Source: Sphingomonas hengshuiensis
GTDB taxonomy: Bacteria > Pseudomonadota > Alphaproteobacteria > Sphingomonadales > Sphingomonadaceae
Assembly (NCBI RefSeq): GCF_000935025.1
Contig: NZ_CP010836.1
Coordinates: 1,674,001 to 1,738,000, forward strand
DNA: 64,000 nt
Direction of reading: 5' to 3'
The position numbers and the translations under genes were made by a program. Below, in pieces: positions 26,283 to 35,841 of this stretch. How positions within the stretch are numbered: position 1 is the stretch's first letter; every line of letters begins with the position of its first letter. The notes under the pieces were generated by a model. The model did no database searches and was not told where the DNA came from. It was given only the letters and a program-made list of their open reading frames with translations.

Positions 26283-26762
26283 TCAGGCGGTTTCGAGGGA
26301 AAGGGTACAGGCGCCGCTGCGGCGGATGCTGCGGCAATCGGCCTGGGCCTTGGCCAGATCCTCGGGCAGGATGCGGGCACAGACATTCGCCTGGATCCAG
26401 CCGAACGGCATCAGCAGCCGACCGCCGGAGCCGTAGAAAATGCCGATGTCATAGAACGCGCCGGGCGGCAGCCCCTTGGTGCTGCCCGCGCCGAGATAGG
26501 CGAGCACGATGTCCCCCGCATCGGGATAGGACGTCGCATTCTCGAACGGAATTGCGGGCGCGGCCATGCCCGTGGGCAGCGTGCTGGCGGGCATCGGCAC
26601 CGAAATCTCCGGCCCGGTCCAGATCGCGTGCATCGCCTCGAACCCCGCGCCTCGCGAGGCCAGGTCCCACAGGAACGCGCAGCTTTCGGGCGCGGCCTCG
26701 TCCAGAAGCTGGCAGCGCGCGGAAAGTCCCGACCGGGGCTCGACAAATCGAATGATACGCAT
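26283..26762 (-). CDS. DUF3830-like cyclophilin-fold protein
   Basis: 159 aa. The sequence matches the DUF3830 pattern: CQLLDEAAPESCAFLWDLAS at the start, MHAIWTGPEISVPMP, PFENATSYPDAGDIVLAY and a final GWIQANVCARI. The family has a cyclophilin-like fold and often sits beside D-aminoacylases, dipeptidases or amino-acid transporters; its biochemical role is unknown. Here it lies between a DUF885 peptidase (13 bp upstream) and a BASS transporter (13 bp downstream), in line with that habit. Confidence 0.7.
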   Translation of the reverse strand: MRIIRFVEPRSGLSARCQLLDEAAPESCAFLWDLASRGAGFEAMHAIWTGPEISVPMPASTLPTGMAAPAIPFENATSYPDAGDIVLAYLGAGSTKGLPPGAFYDIGIFYGSGGRLLMPFGWIQANVCARILPEDLAKAQADCRSIRRSGACTLSLETA

Positions 26763-26775
26763 GTGGTGCTTCCCG

Positions 26776-28446
26776 CTACTTTCCGTCGACCATCGAAAGA
26801 TATTCCTGCTTCTGCAGCGCGATCGGGACGTTGCCGTTCAGCCAGAGATAATCGTGGAATCGGCGGAGATCGAAATCCTTGCCTTCGCGAACCCGCGCCT
26901 CGGCGAGGAACTCCAGCGTCTGGACCTTGCCGATCTGGTAGCTGATCGCCTGCCCCGGCGCCGCCGCGAAGAAGGTCGCTTCCTCCTCGGCGGTGGCGCG
27001 GTCCATCGGTACCATCGCTTCCAGATAGTCGGCGGCCTGCGCGATCGTGAACTCACCCAGCGCCAGCCGTACATCGACTTCGACGCGCAGCGCACGCAGC
27101 CGCCCGAAATTATAGAGCATCTCGCGCGTCTTCGGCGCATCCGCCCACAGCCCGGACTGGAGCATCATCTCCTCGGCGTAGAAGCCGGTGCCTTCGTTTG
27201 CGCCGCTGTCATAGTAATGGCGGCGCAGCTTGTCGGGGTTCGCCCAGCTCAGGCTGAGTTGGAAGAAATGCCCCGGCACGCCCTCATGGACGATGATCGG
27301 GCGCGGATCGCGCGTGATCGACAAGTTGAAATAGCCGAGCTTCGGCGACGGGTCGGGCAGATAGACCGTCGCATTCTGGCCGAGCCGGGCTTCGCTGGTG
27401 AGGTCGAAGGTGCGCCCGAGCCAGCCGATCGGCGCCAGATAGGCGGGGAATGGGCGCGCATTGTAATGCCCCACCCAATCCGGAACCGTCAGCAGGCGCT
27501 GATCCGTCAGATAGTGGCGGACCTTGCGCTCCTCTGCGTCCAACCGCGAGACCACCGCGCCGACCGATGCACCGATCGGCAATTCGGGCAGCGCCCGGTT
27601 GCGATTGCGCTCCAGCTCCTCGAACAGCACCGCCCGCGACCATTCCGCGCGACCCAGGACCGTCAGTTGCTCGGGCGAATAGGGATAGAGCGCGACCTGA
27701 TCGAGGAAGTAGCGATAGCTGTCGCGCCCCACTGCGGTCGCTTCGGGAAGCCCCTTGCGGCGTGCGGTCAGGAAGCGCGCGTAGCCGTCGAACGCAGTGA
27801 TCGCCTGCGCGACTGCCGCCTGCATGCGGCGCTGCTGGCGGGCGTCGACAAAGGGGGCGAGCCCCGCCGCCATCCCGCGCAGGCTGGCGGGGACATCGGC
27901 GACCTGGTGCAGCGCCACGTCGACGAACGGGCCGCGCATGTCGGTGAGGTTGGCCTGCCCCGCCGCCAGCGTCGCGGGGACGCGTTCGAGCAGCCGCAGG
28001 ACCGCGTCGATCCGCGCGCGCTCGACCGGCGGCGGCGGCAGCAGCAGTTCGAAGATCGGGTTGAGCGCCTGCGCGACGTAGAAATGGGGCTGGCGCTTCC
28101 ACGCGGCGACATGGTCGAGCTCCCAGCGCACGCGCGAAAGCGCCGATCCGACCAACCGGTAATCGACCGTTTCGGGCACCGTGCGCGGCGCGTCGGCCAG
28201 AGCCTTCCACCGCTGCTCGAACGCCGCCAGCTTCGCCTTTTGCGCCTGCACCGCGATGGGGGACCAGTCGGGCACCCACGCGGCTGGCCGGGCGATGCGC
28301 GGAATGTCGTCGCTGGTCGCCGGCTGGGTGCTTGCGCGCCATGCCCAGAAGTCGGCGCCGAGCGCCTGCACCGCGGGCTGCGCACGCACCGGCGCCGCGC
28401 CGAGCACCGCCGCGCAGGCCAGCATCAGGGACAGAGCGCGCCGCAT
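26776..28446 (-). CDS. Secreted DUF885 metallopeptidase (copy 2)
   Basis: 556 aa from the ATG at 28446, one base after the stop of the S9 peptidase gene. The signal peptide is LMLACAAVLGAAPVRAQ. The zinc motif is intact as HEGVPGHFFQ (about 386-395), and the later Glu is in ANEGTGFYAEEM. It is probably a periplasmic metallopeptidase acting after the S9 enzyme on the same imported peptides. With copy 1 it is one of the two DUF885 genes here that keep the HExxxGH catalytic core. Confidence 0.88.
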   Translation of the reverse strand: MRRALSLMLACAAVLGAAPVRAQPAVQALGADFWAWRASTQPATSDDIPRIARPAAWVPDWSPIAVQAQKAKLAAFEQRWKALADAPRTVPETVDYRLVGSALSRVRWELDHVAAWKRQPHFYVAQALNPIFELLLPPPPVERARIDAVLRLLERVPATLAAGQANLTDMRGPFVDVALHQVADVPASLRGMAAGLAPFVDARQQRRMQAAVAQAITAFDGYARFLTARRKGLPEATAVGRDSYRYFLDQVALYPYSPEQLTVLGRAEWSRAVLFEELERNRNRALPELPIGASVGAVVSRLDAEERKVRHYLTDQRLLTVPDWVGHYNARPFPAYLAPIGWLGRTFDLTSEARLGQNATVYLPDPSPKLGYFNLSITRDPRPIIVHEGVPGHFFQLSLSWANPDKLRRHYYDSGANEGTGFYAEEMMLQSGLWADAPKTREMLYNFGRLRALRVEVDVRLALGEFTIAQAADYLEAMVPMDRATAEEEATFFAAAPGQAISYQIGKVQTLEFLAEARVREGKDFDLRRFHDYLWLNGNVPIALQKQEYLSMVDGK

Positions 28447-28447
28447 C

Positions 28448-30682
28448 CTATTTCTTGTTCTTGACGGTGCGGTCGAAGAAATCGGCCATTTTCTTGAATG
28501 CGAACCGAGTCTGGTCCAGCCCCTCGGTATCCCAGCCATGGTTCGCGCCGGGAAGCGTCACGAGTTCGAACATCTGTTCGCGGGCGATCATCTTTTCGGT
28601 GAGCGCGACGGTGTCCGAATAGAGCACCACGGGGTCGCGGGTGCCGTGGATGATCATCAGCGGGTCCTTGATCCCCTGCGCCTGGTACAGCGCCGACTGG
28701 GCTTCGTAGCGGGCGGGCATGTCCTTGCCGGTGGGTGGCCCCATGATCCATTGCTGCGCGGGATAAGCATGCCAGACATTGGTTGCCGGCGCCCCCGCGA
28801 TGCCGGCGGCATAGACGCCCGGCTTCTTCGACAGCGACATGATCGTCATCAGCCCGCCATAGCTCGACCCCCAGATCCCGACGCGCTTCGGATCAACATA
28901 GCCCTTGTCGACCAGATAGCGGACGCCGCTCTCCAGGTCGTTGATGTCGGTCTCGCCATAGCTGTTATACTGGGTCTGGTTATGGTCGCGGCCCTGCCCC
29001 CAGGAACCGCGGACGTTGACGTTCAGGACGATATAGCCCTGCGCGACGAAATATTGGTCGATGCCCCAGGTCGGATGCGCGCGGCGCCCGCCCCATTGGT
29101 TCTGCACTGCGTCCGAATAGACCGACCCGACGATCAGCGGATAGCGCTTCGTGGAATCGTAATTGGCCGGCAAGCTCAGCCGCCCGACAAGCGGGAGGCC
29201 GTCGACATGGCTCGGAAACTCGACATAGCCGATATTCGCCCAGATCTGGGCGTAGAATTCGGGCTGCGGGGATTTGGTGACCTGCGTCGCACTGCCCGGC
29301 TTGGCGAGGTCGAGCAGATAGAGTTCGCCGGGCGTCGTATCGTTGGTGTAGAAATTGGCGGCATGCCGGAAATCGGGCGCATAGACCGGCTCGTTGGTGC
29401 CCGCCGCGGCGGTGCTCACGCGCTCGATCCGCCCGCCGGCCACCGGCACCCGATAGAGCTGGCGATCCGACAGATAGGACTGGTTCGACACGAAATAGAG
29501 CTGATTGTGCGCGGCATCGACTTCGAAGCTGGCAATCTCCCACTTGCCGCTCGTGATCTGGCGCGGCTTCGCCTTTGCGCTGGGCTGGTGATAGAGGTGC
29601 AGCCACCCGTCGCGATCGGTCAGGAGGATCAGGCCGTTGTCGCCGGGGGCCCAGGCGACCTTCCAGTCGGGGCGCAGATGCTTGGGCTCGCGCAGCGTGT
29701 AGAAGGTCTCCCGCGCCGCGGACGCCACGTCATAGACATAGACCGTGTGCGCCTTCGCCTCCATGTCGGAGCCGCTGATGAACAGCCGCTTGCCGTCGCG
29801 CGACAGGCCATAGTCCCACACGGGGTCCTTCGCCTCGGGTCGCTCGTAGAAGCGCGTGGTGCCCGATGCGAGGTCGACGATTCCGATCCGCGTCTTGGTC
29901 GTCTCATCGCCGGGAAAGGCGCGGATCACGCGGTTGTTCTGGAGTTCGCCCTTGGCGTAATAATAGATGTCGCGCTCGGGCATCAGCCGGTCGTCGGCCT
30001 GTTCGAACGCGATCGCGCGTGAATCGTCGGACCAATGGAAGCTGTCGACATAGACTTTGGGGTCGTCGTCGCCCGCCACGCGCCGCGCGACATTGCCCGC
30101 CGTCGCGGCGGTGTCGCGCACCCACAGCAGCCCGCCCGGCGCCACGCGATTGCGCGGATCGGCGGGGGTGCCCGAGACAAACGCCAGCTGCCGTCCGTCG
30201 GGCGAGACTGCGAGCTTGCGGATGCCCTGCTTGTCGGTTTCCACCTTGGTCACGGTGCCGTTGGCGCTGCGGATATGGAGCTGGCCGCCCAGCGTGAAGG
30301 CGACGCGGCCGCGATCGAGGAACACCGCCTGGCCGATGCCGCGCTGCTCGGGCTTGGCATCGCGCCCGAGCATCGTCAGCCGGGTCTTCTTTCCGGTCTT
30401 GACCGAATAGGACCAGATATCGCGAAAGCCATAGCCCTCGTCGTTCCACAGGAACAGCAATGTGGCGCCATCCGCGGACCAGCTATAGCCCTCTGGCGTG
30501 GTGCCGATCAGGCTCTTGGCCCGATACAACTCGTCGATCGAGAGCGTCGTACCGGGCACCTTCGCGGTCCCCTGCGCCGGGGCGTGCGACTGTGTCTGGG
30601 CGGCGGCGATATTCACCGGCCCCGCTGTTGCGAGCATCAGCGCAACGACGAGCGCGCGACCGGAAACACTATAGCTGATCAT
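28448..30682 (-). CDS. Secreted S9 (dipeptidyl-peptidase IV-like) serine peptidase
   Basis: 744 aa from the ATG at 30682; a TTG at 30697 is an alternative. A signal peptide (ALVVALMLATAGPVNIAAAQ) is followed by the DPP4 N-terminal beta-propeller, then a C-terminal alpha/beta-hydrolase. The triad is visible: Ser in WGSSYGGLM (about 606), Asp in HGTRDPVV (about 684) and His in GANHGWD (about 714). The propeller carries an Asp/Glu-rich strand (DRLMPERDIYYY), where DPP4 enzymes bind the substrate N-terminus. It probably removes Xaa-Pro or Xaa-Ala dipeptides in the periplasm. It follows the TonB receptor by 92 bp in the same operon. Confidence 0.9.
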   Translation of the reverse strand: MISYSVSGRALVVALMLATAGPVNIAAAQTQSHAPAQGTAKVPGTTLSIDELYRAKSLIGTTPEGYSWSADGATLLFLWNDEGYGFRDIWSYSVKTGKKTRLTMLGRDAKPEQRGIGQAVFLDRGRVAFTLGGQLHIRSANGTVTKVETDKQGIRKLAVSPDGRQLAFVSGTPADPRNRVAPGGLLWVRDTAATAGNVARRVAGDDDPKVYVDSFHWSDDSRAIAFEQADDRLMPERDIYYYAKGELQNNRVIRAFPGDETTKTRIGIVDLASGTTRFYERPEAKDPVWDYGLSRDGKRLFISGSDMEAKAHTVYVYDVASAARETFYTLREPKHLRPDWKVAWAPGDNGLILLTDRDGWLHLYHQPSAKAKPRQITSGKWEIASFEVDAAHNQLYFVSNQSYLSDRQLYRVPVAGGRIERVSTAAAGTNEPVYAPDFRHAANFYTNDTTPGELYLLDLAKPGSATQVTKSPQPEFYAQIWANIGYVEFPSHVDGLPLVGRLSLPANYDSTKRYPLIVGSVYSDAVQNQWGGRRAHPTWGIDQYFVAQGYIVLNVNVRGSWGQGRDHNQTQYNSYGETDINDLESGVRYLVDKGYVDPKRVGIWGSSYGGLMTIMSLSKKPGVYAAGIAGAPATNVWHAYPAQQWIMGPPTGKDMPARYEAQSALYQAQGIKDPLMIIHGTRDPVVLYSDTVALTEKMIAREQMFELVTLPGANHGWDTEGLDQTRFAFKKMADFFDRTVKNKK

Positions 30683-30712
30683 GGCACCACCACTCAAAAA
30701 CGAAACGCGTCA

Positions 30713-30762
30713 GGACCCAAGTTCGGGGTCCGGCAGCAACGGCACGCGGCCGCCGCTGCCGG
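30713..30762 (-). terminator. Two overlapping hairpins between TonB receptor and S9 peptidase genes
   Basis: GGACCC/GGGTCC (30713-30718 with 30726-30731) overlaps a second stem CCGGCAGC/GCTGCCGG (30730-30737 with 30755-30762). They share two bases, so they may be alternative folds. No T-tract follows. A partial terminator would explain higher expression of the receptor than of the genes downstream. Confidence 0.35.
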
Positions 30763-30774
30763 CATCCTGCCCCC

Positions 30775-33627
30775 TTAGAACTTCTTGCGGAAGCCGATCG
30801 TGAAGCGACGACCGATCGCGTCATAGGTATCCCGCTCGTACAGCTGGAACGGAGGGTTGTGGTCGCCGAGATTGTCGACATTGCCATAGAGGGTGAAGCT
30901 GGAATCCATGTCGTAGGACATGCTCAGATCGAAATAGCTGATCTGGCCCGTCTCCGTCACCGCAAGCAGCGGCATCGCAGCCTTCGACGCCTTGGCCGCG
31001 GCGATACGCCCGTCCTTCACCGAGTCGAGGAAGCGGTGGCGGACCGAGACCTGGAACGCATCGTTCACGTCCCAGCTGAGCCGCTGGGTAAAGCGCCAGA
31101 TCGGGTTGGCGTTGCCGCAGCTGCCGCCGCCGATATAGCCCGCGCAATCGATCGCCGCGACGATCGGGCTGCTCTGGACCACGCTCTTGATCAGGTAGCT
31201 GCCCGCCAGATAATAGCTCAGGCGACCCAGCGACCCGATATCGGTGCGGTAATCGAGCCGGAAATCGACCCCCGACGTCTCCATCGACGCGATGTTGGCG
31301 TTGAGCAGCGCGACGTCATAGAGCTGGCCGTCGGGCGTACGCTTGTTGAGCGGCTGGCAGAAGATGTTGCTCATCGACAAATTGGCGCGGCAGGCGGTGA
31401 TGACCGACTGCAACCCGCCGCCGAACGCCGCGATCGCGCCGTCGATCTTGATGTTGTAATAGTCGACGGTCATCTGGAGGTTCGGCACGAAGGACGGGCG
31501 GAGCACCGCACCCACCGACCAGGTGTCCGACGTCTCTTCCTGAAGGTTCGGGTTGCCGCCGGTCAGCGCGCGGATCTGGACATTCTCCTGCTGGAACACG
31601 TCGATCACGCTCGCGGGCACGCCCAGCGAGTTGATGCAGAAGGTCCGCTCCGCCGCCGTGCGGCTGGGCCCGGCGTTGCAGAAATCGGTCGCCTGCGGTG
31701 CGGTGTTGGTGGTGCCCGAGTACAGCTCGATCACGTTCGGCGCGCGCACCGCCCGCTGGTAGAGGCCGCGGAACTTGAGGCCCGATACCGGCGAATATTC
31801 GCCGCCGGCCTTCCATGAGGTCACGCCGCCCGCAGTCGAGTAGTCCGAATACCGGATGCCGCCTTCGAACGCGAGCAGGTTGACGAACGGCAAGTCGGCC
31901 AGGATCGGCACGACGAGCTCGCCATAGACTTCCTTGACGTCGAAGCTGCCGCCGGTCGCCTGGATACCCGCCGAGCGCGAGAGCGCCTTGCCCTGGATAT
32001 AGAGCTGATCCGGCGTGAAGGTGGAGCTTTCCTTGCGATATTCGGCACCGACCGAGATGCCGACATTACCGGCCGGCAGGCTGAACAACGTGCCCGTGAC
32101 GCTCGCGCCCGCCTGCTTCTGGTGGAGGCGCGTGATGTTGGTCAGGTTGGTATAGATATAGTCGATCATCGGCTTGGTCATCGAATTCAGCCCGAACGGG
32201 TTGATCGTGACGCAGCGGGGATCGGTGGTCGCGCAATCATAGGGATTGCTGGGGTTGGTGAGGAAGCTGTTCGCGAAATTGTCGATCAGCACGCCACCGC
32301 CCTGGACCTCGGTGATCGAGACATCGCCCTGGTTGTAAAAGACTTCCCAGTTCAGCCGGTCGGTCAGCGCGCCCTTGAAACCCGCGACGAAGCGCGAGAA
32401 TTCGCGCGTCTGGTCGTCGGTGCGCGAACCGAAGTCGAGCAGGCGGCGGTTGATGTTCAGCGTGACCAGATTGTCGCCGTCGCTGTCGAGGTTGGTGCTC
32501 AGGAAACTCCGCAGCGACGGTGCGAGATAGGGGTTACGCAGATCGAGCTGGAATCCCGGGATGAAGCCCGAGCTGCTCATCGGCACCGCGCCCAGCGTCG
32601 AGTTGATCTCGTTGCGGACATAGGCGCCTTCCCAGAAGGCGGTGATGCCTTCGGCGACGTCGTAATGGCCGATGATCGATCCCTGCCAGCGCTTCATCGG
32701 CATCTGGAGGTTGGTATAGGGGCGGTCGTTGAAGCCGTCCGCCGTCGTATAGGCGCGCCATCCCTCGGGCGCGAAGAAGATGCCGGCGGTGCCGATCGTG
32801 TTGCCGAACTGGTCCTTCTTGCCGACCAGCGCGGGCGTGAAGATCGTGCCCTGCGGCGTGACGCCGTTACCACCGGGGACGAGCACGCCCACGCCGTTCT
32901 GCACCGCGTCGACCAGATACAGGCTGGCATGGTCGCGGGCGGCGCCCTTGATCATCGAGCGGTCGTAATAGCTGCCGGTGAAGACCATGTTGCCGCGGCC
33001 ATCGGCGAAATTGCCGCCGACGGTGAATTCGAGATTGTAGCGGCGACCGTCGCCCCGGTCGGTGATGCCATATTGGGCGCCGAGTTCGAGCCCCGAGAAA
33101 TCGGTCTTGGTGACGAAGTTGACGACACCGGCCATCGCGTCCGAGCCATAGACGGCGGAGGCGCCGCCGGTGACGACTTCAACGCGCTCGATCAGCGAGG
33201 GCGGGATCATGTTAAGATCGACGACGCCGTCCTGGCTCGATCCGACGATGCGGCGACCGTTCTGCAGGACCAGCGTACGCGCGGCGCCCAGATTGCGCAG
33301 GTTGACCGTCGCCGAGCCATTGCCCGCGTTCGACTGCGCGCCCGCTCCGGCCACGGCCTGGGGCAGCGCATTAAGCAGCTGCTCGGTCTCGAGTGCGGCG
33401 GTCTGGCGGATTTCCTCGCTGCCGATCACGTTGACCGGGCTGTTCGAATCGACGTCGGGGCGCGGGATGCGCGACCCGGTGACGGTGATCGATTCATTTT
33501 CCTCGGGGCTCGCAGAAGCGCTGTCCGTCGTCTGCGCCAGCGCGCTTCCCATCGCCAATGCTGCCGCCAGCAGTGCCGAGCTACCCCTTAGTGCGATTTG
33601 CGTCGCCGAAATCCGATTAGTCCGCAT
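30775..33627 (-). CDS. TonB-dependent receptor
   Basis: 950 aa from the ATG at 33627, preferred over the ATG at 33633 because GGGGAG is eight bases upstream. The signal peptide ends GSALAQ. A TonB-box-like stretch (SITVTGSRIPRP) leads to a plug domain with NLRNLGAARTLVLQNGRR and IERVEVVTGGASAVYGSDAMAGVVNFV. A 22-strand barrel follows, ending in FTIGFRKKF with the terminal Phe. The plug type is that of large sphingomonad/Xanthomonas receptors for peptides or plant-derived compounds. It heads a leftward operon with S9, DUF885, DUF3830, BASS and an FAD oxidase, so its substrate is probably a peptide. Confidence 0.93.
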   Translation of the reverse strand: MRTNRISATQIALRGSSALLAAALAMGSALAQTTDSASASPEENESITVTGSRIPRPDVDSNSPVNVIGSEEIRQTAALETEQLLNALPQAVAGAGAQSNAGNGSATVNLRNLGAARTLVLQNGRRIVGSSQDGVVDLNMIPPSLIERVEVVTGGASAVYGSDAMAGVVNFVTKTDFSGLELGAQYGITDRGDGRRYNLEFTVGGNFADGRGNMVFTGSYYDRSMIKGAARDHASLYLVDAVQNGVGVLVPGGNGVTPQGTIFTPALVGKKDQFGNTIGTAGIFFAPEGWRAYTTADGFNDRPYTNLQMPMKRWQGSIIGHYDVAEGITAFWEGAYVRNEINSTLGAVPMSSSGFIPGFQLDLRNPYLAPSLRSFLSTNLDSDGDNLVTLNINRRLLDFGSRTDDQTREFSRFVAGFKGALTDRLNWEVFYNQGDVSITEVQGGGVLIDNFANSFLTNPSNPYDCATTDPRCVTINPFGLNSMTKPMIDYIYTNLTNITRLHQKQAGASVTGTLFSLPAGNVGISVGAEYRKESSTFTPDQLYIQGKALSRSAGIQATGGSFDVKEVYGELVVPILADLPFVNLLAFEGGIRYSDYSTAGGVTSWKAGGEYSPVSGLKFRGLYQRAVRAPNVIELYSGTTNTAPQATDFCNAGPSRTAAERTFCINSLGVPASVIDVFQQENVQIRALTGGNPNLQEETSDTWSVGAVLRPSFVPNLQMTVDYYNIKIDGAIAAFGGGLQSVITACRANLSMSNIFCQPLNKRTPDGQLYDVALLNANIASMETSGVDFRLDYRTDIGSLGRLSYYLAGSYLIKSVVQSSPIVAAIDCAGYIGGGSCGNANPIWRFTQRLSWDVNDAFQVSVRHRFLDSVKDGRIAAAKASKAAMPLLAVTETGQISYFDLSMSYDMDSSFTLYGNVDNLGDHNPPFQLYERDTYDAIGRRFTIGFRKKF

Positions 33628-34085
33628 TTTCATATCTCCCCGAATGATATCCCCGCCCTGCGAGCCTGTTCCCGGCCGCTGCCTCTCCGGGCGCCGCCTT
33701 ATCTCGTGAACAAGTGCGTGATTTTGAGCATATTAGTCGTGGTCGGTCAATCGCGGCGTGCAAAATTTCTGCAACATTGCGCATTCTCGCGACATTCGCG
33801 GGCGTTGGATGGAGCGACTCGGCCAGGATGCGGCGGCTTGAACTATAATTGCGTGGATGCCGCCTTGGATATTCCACTTTGATTCGAGCGGAGAGGGAAG
33901 GCTGCATGAGTCTGCCACGCGCCGGATCGCTGGCTGCCGACGTTTTCAGCGCAGGCGATCCTGATGCGCGCCTGTGCGCACGGCTCTTGACGGATCACGA
34001 AACTCCCTACATCGTATCCATATTCACGCGTTAATGGACGCGTGTGCCGTTGCCGCTGTGGCGTGGCTTCACGAAAGGACGATCG
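33628..34085. other. 458-bp divergent intergenic region with a doubtful 42-aa ORF
   Basis: It separates the TonB receptor (leftward) from a DUF885 gene (rightward) and must contain both promoters. Near 33770-33800 lie TGCAAAATTTCTGCAAC and TTGCGCA, built of the same TTGCG/TGCAAC words as the shared motif. A 42-codon ORF (33906-34034, beginning MSLPRAGSLAADVF) has a good GGAAGG site before it, but no recognisable domain. It may be a leader peptide or chance. No other gene is visible. Confidence 0.4.
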
Positions 34086-35780
34086 ATGGCGAAGGGCACT
34101 CGCGTTGCGCTGGCATCCCTGTTGCTGGGGTGTACCGCCCTTTCGGCGTGGATCGCACCGGCGGCAAGCGCGCAGGTCGCGGCGCAGCCTGCGGGTCCGC
34201 CCAACGGCACCGGCAGTTATGACGGGCTCGTCGCGCTGTTCGCCGAGTTCAATGGCTGGAAGGACCCCAAGCCCGTCGACGGCGTCGTCGATTACAGCCC
34301 GGCCACGGTCGAGAAGCGTCGCGCCGAACTGCGCGCGCTCCAGGCCCGCCTCCCCGACTTTGCGGTCGCGAAATGGGATCGGCACCAGCAGGCCAATTAT
34401 CTCGCGGTGCGCGCGCAGCTCGACCAGCAGGATTTCATCCTCAACGTCACCAAGCCCTGGGCGCGCGACCCCGGCATGTATGTCGACGAGCTCCAACGCC
34501 TCGCCTATGCCGAGCTGCCGCTCAAGCCGGACGCCCTCCCCGCCTATCGCGCGCGGCTCCGGTCGATCCCCGCCTATCTGGCACAGGCGCGCATCAATCT
34601 GGACGCCGTCGCCTCCGACTATGCCGACCTCGCGCTGCACAGCCTGTCGCATGGCGACGGCGTGGGGCATGGCATGCCCTATCGCGCAGTCGAGCCCGAG
34701 GGGCTGATCGGGTGGTTCGCAGACCTGCACGCGCGCGCCGCGAAGCAGCAGCCGGCGCTGGTCCCCGACATCGCCGCTGCCGAAAAGGCGATCGCCGGCT
34801 TTCGCGACTGGCTGACTGCCAATCGCCCGAAGATGACGGCGCGGGCGGGGGTCGGCAAGCCGGCCTATGACTGGTTCCTGACCAATGTCCGGCTGATGCC
34901 CTATACTTCCGACCAGGTCGTCGACCTCGCGCAGCGCGAGCTCGAGCGGCACTGGGCGAACTACACCACCGAGCGCCACCGCAACCGCAAGCTGCCCGAG
35001 CTTCAGCTTCCCAAATCCGCCGCGGAATATGAGGCGCAGCTTGCGGGCACCGATGCCAAGATCCGCAAATGGCTGGTGGACGAGGAGATCATCACGGTCC
35101 CCGACTATATCCCCAAAACCTATCAGGAGCTCGGCTATAACGCGCCGTGGATCGTCCGCCCGACGGGGCCGATGTTCTGGGAACAGGTCCAGTTTCGCGA
35201 CGTCTCGCCCGATCACCTCCACGCCACCTTCCCCGGCCATCGCTTCGACGGGATGACCGCGAAGCACGTCACCGATCCGATCCGCCGCGCGATCAGCGAC
35301 AGCGGCCGCACCGAGGGCTGGGGCTTTTACCTGGAGGAGACCGCGCTCCAGCTCGGGCTGTTCGACGATCGCCCGCGGACGCGCGAGCTGATCTACATCT
35401 TCGGCCTGTTCCGCGCCGCGCGCACGATGGGCGACGTCAGGATGCAGCGCAACGAGATGACCGTCGCCGAGACGATGACGTTCTGGAAGCGATGGACGCC
35501 CTATCTCGACGACAATGTCGCGCGCTCCGATGCCGGCATCTATATCCGGCGCCCGCCGGGCTATGGCATGACCTACACCATCGGAATGATGCAGCTCCAG
35601 AAGCTGATGGTCGACCGCAAGCGCCAGTTGGGCGATGCGTTCCGGATCCGGGACTATCACGATTATCTGATGACCACCGGGCGCCTGCCGGTGTCGCTGC
35701 TGCGCTACGATCTCACCGGATTTGACGATGAGGTCCAGCGCTTCTGGGCGCATACGCCGCTGTCCGAACTCAAGCGATAA
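34086..35780 (+). CDS. Secreted DUF885 protein with altered metal motif (copy 3)
   Basis: 564 aa from the ATG at 34086 (AAGGA upstream). A signal peptide (ALASLLLGCTALSAWIAPAASAQ) leads to a full-length DUF885 body. The usual HEGxPGHxxQ is replaced by HATFPGHRFDGM (about 379-390). The two His and PGH remain, but the catalytic Glu is Ala and the final Gln is gone. The later EGWGFYLEE (about 410) is kept. It may bind metal yet use another chemistry, or be non-catalytic. It converges with copy 4, which has the same change, and ends before an intrinsic terminator. Confidence 0.85.
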   Translation: MAKGTRVALASLLLGCTALSAWIAPAASAQVAAQPAGPPNGTGSYDGLVALFAEFNGWKDPKPVDGVVDYSPATVEKRRAELRALQARLPDFAVAKWDRHQQANYLAVRAQLDQQDFILNVTKPWARDPGMYVDELQRLAYAELPLKPDALPAYRARLRSIPAYLAQARINLDAVASDYADLALHSLSHGDGVGHGMPYRAVEPEGLIGWFADLHARAAKQQPALVPDIAAAEKAIAGFRDWLTANRPKMTARAGVGKPAYDWFLTNVRLMPYTSDQVVDLAQRELERHWANYTTERHRNRKLPELQLPKSAAEYEAQLAGTDAKIRKWLVDEEIITVPDYIPKTYQELGYNAPWIVRPTGPMFWEQVQFRDVSPDHLHATFPGHRFDGMTAKHVTDPIRRAISDSGRTEGWGFYLEETALQLGLFDDRPRTRELIYIFGLFRAARTMGDVRMQRNEMTVAETMTFWKRWTPYLDDNVARSDAGIYIRRPPGYGMTYTIGMMQLQKLMVDRKRQLGDAFRIRDYHDYLMTTGRLPVSLLRYDLTGFDDEVQRFWAHTPLSELKR

Positions 35781-35802
35781 CCCCTGGGTCGCAACCGGGA
35801 GG

Positions 35803-35837
35803 CCCCGCGGTCCCATCCAAGGGGCCGCGGGGTTTTT
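35803..35837 (+). terminator. Intrinsic terminator after DUF885 copy 3
   Basis: A perfect 8-bp GC stem, CCCCGCGG (35803-35810) and CCGCGGGG (35825-35832), has a 14-base loop and is followed at once by TTTTT (35833-35837). It is 22 bases past the stop of copy 3. The T-tract is only on the plus strand, so it acts on that gene. Confidence 0.85.
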
Positions 35838-35841
35838 GGGT

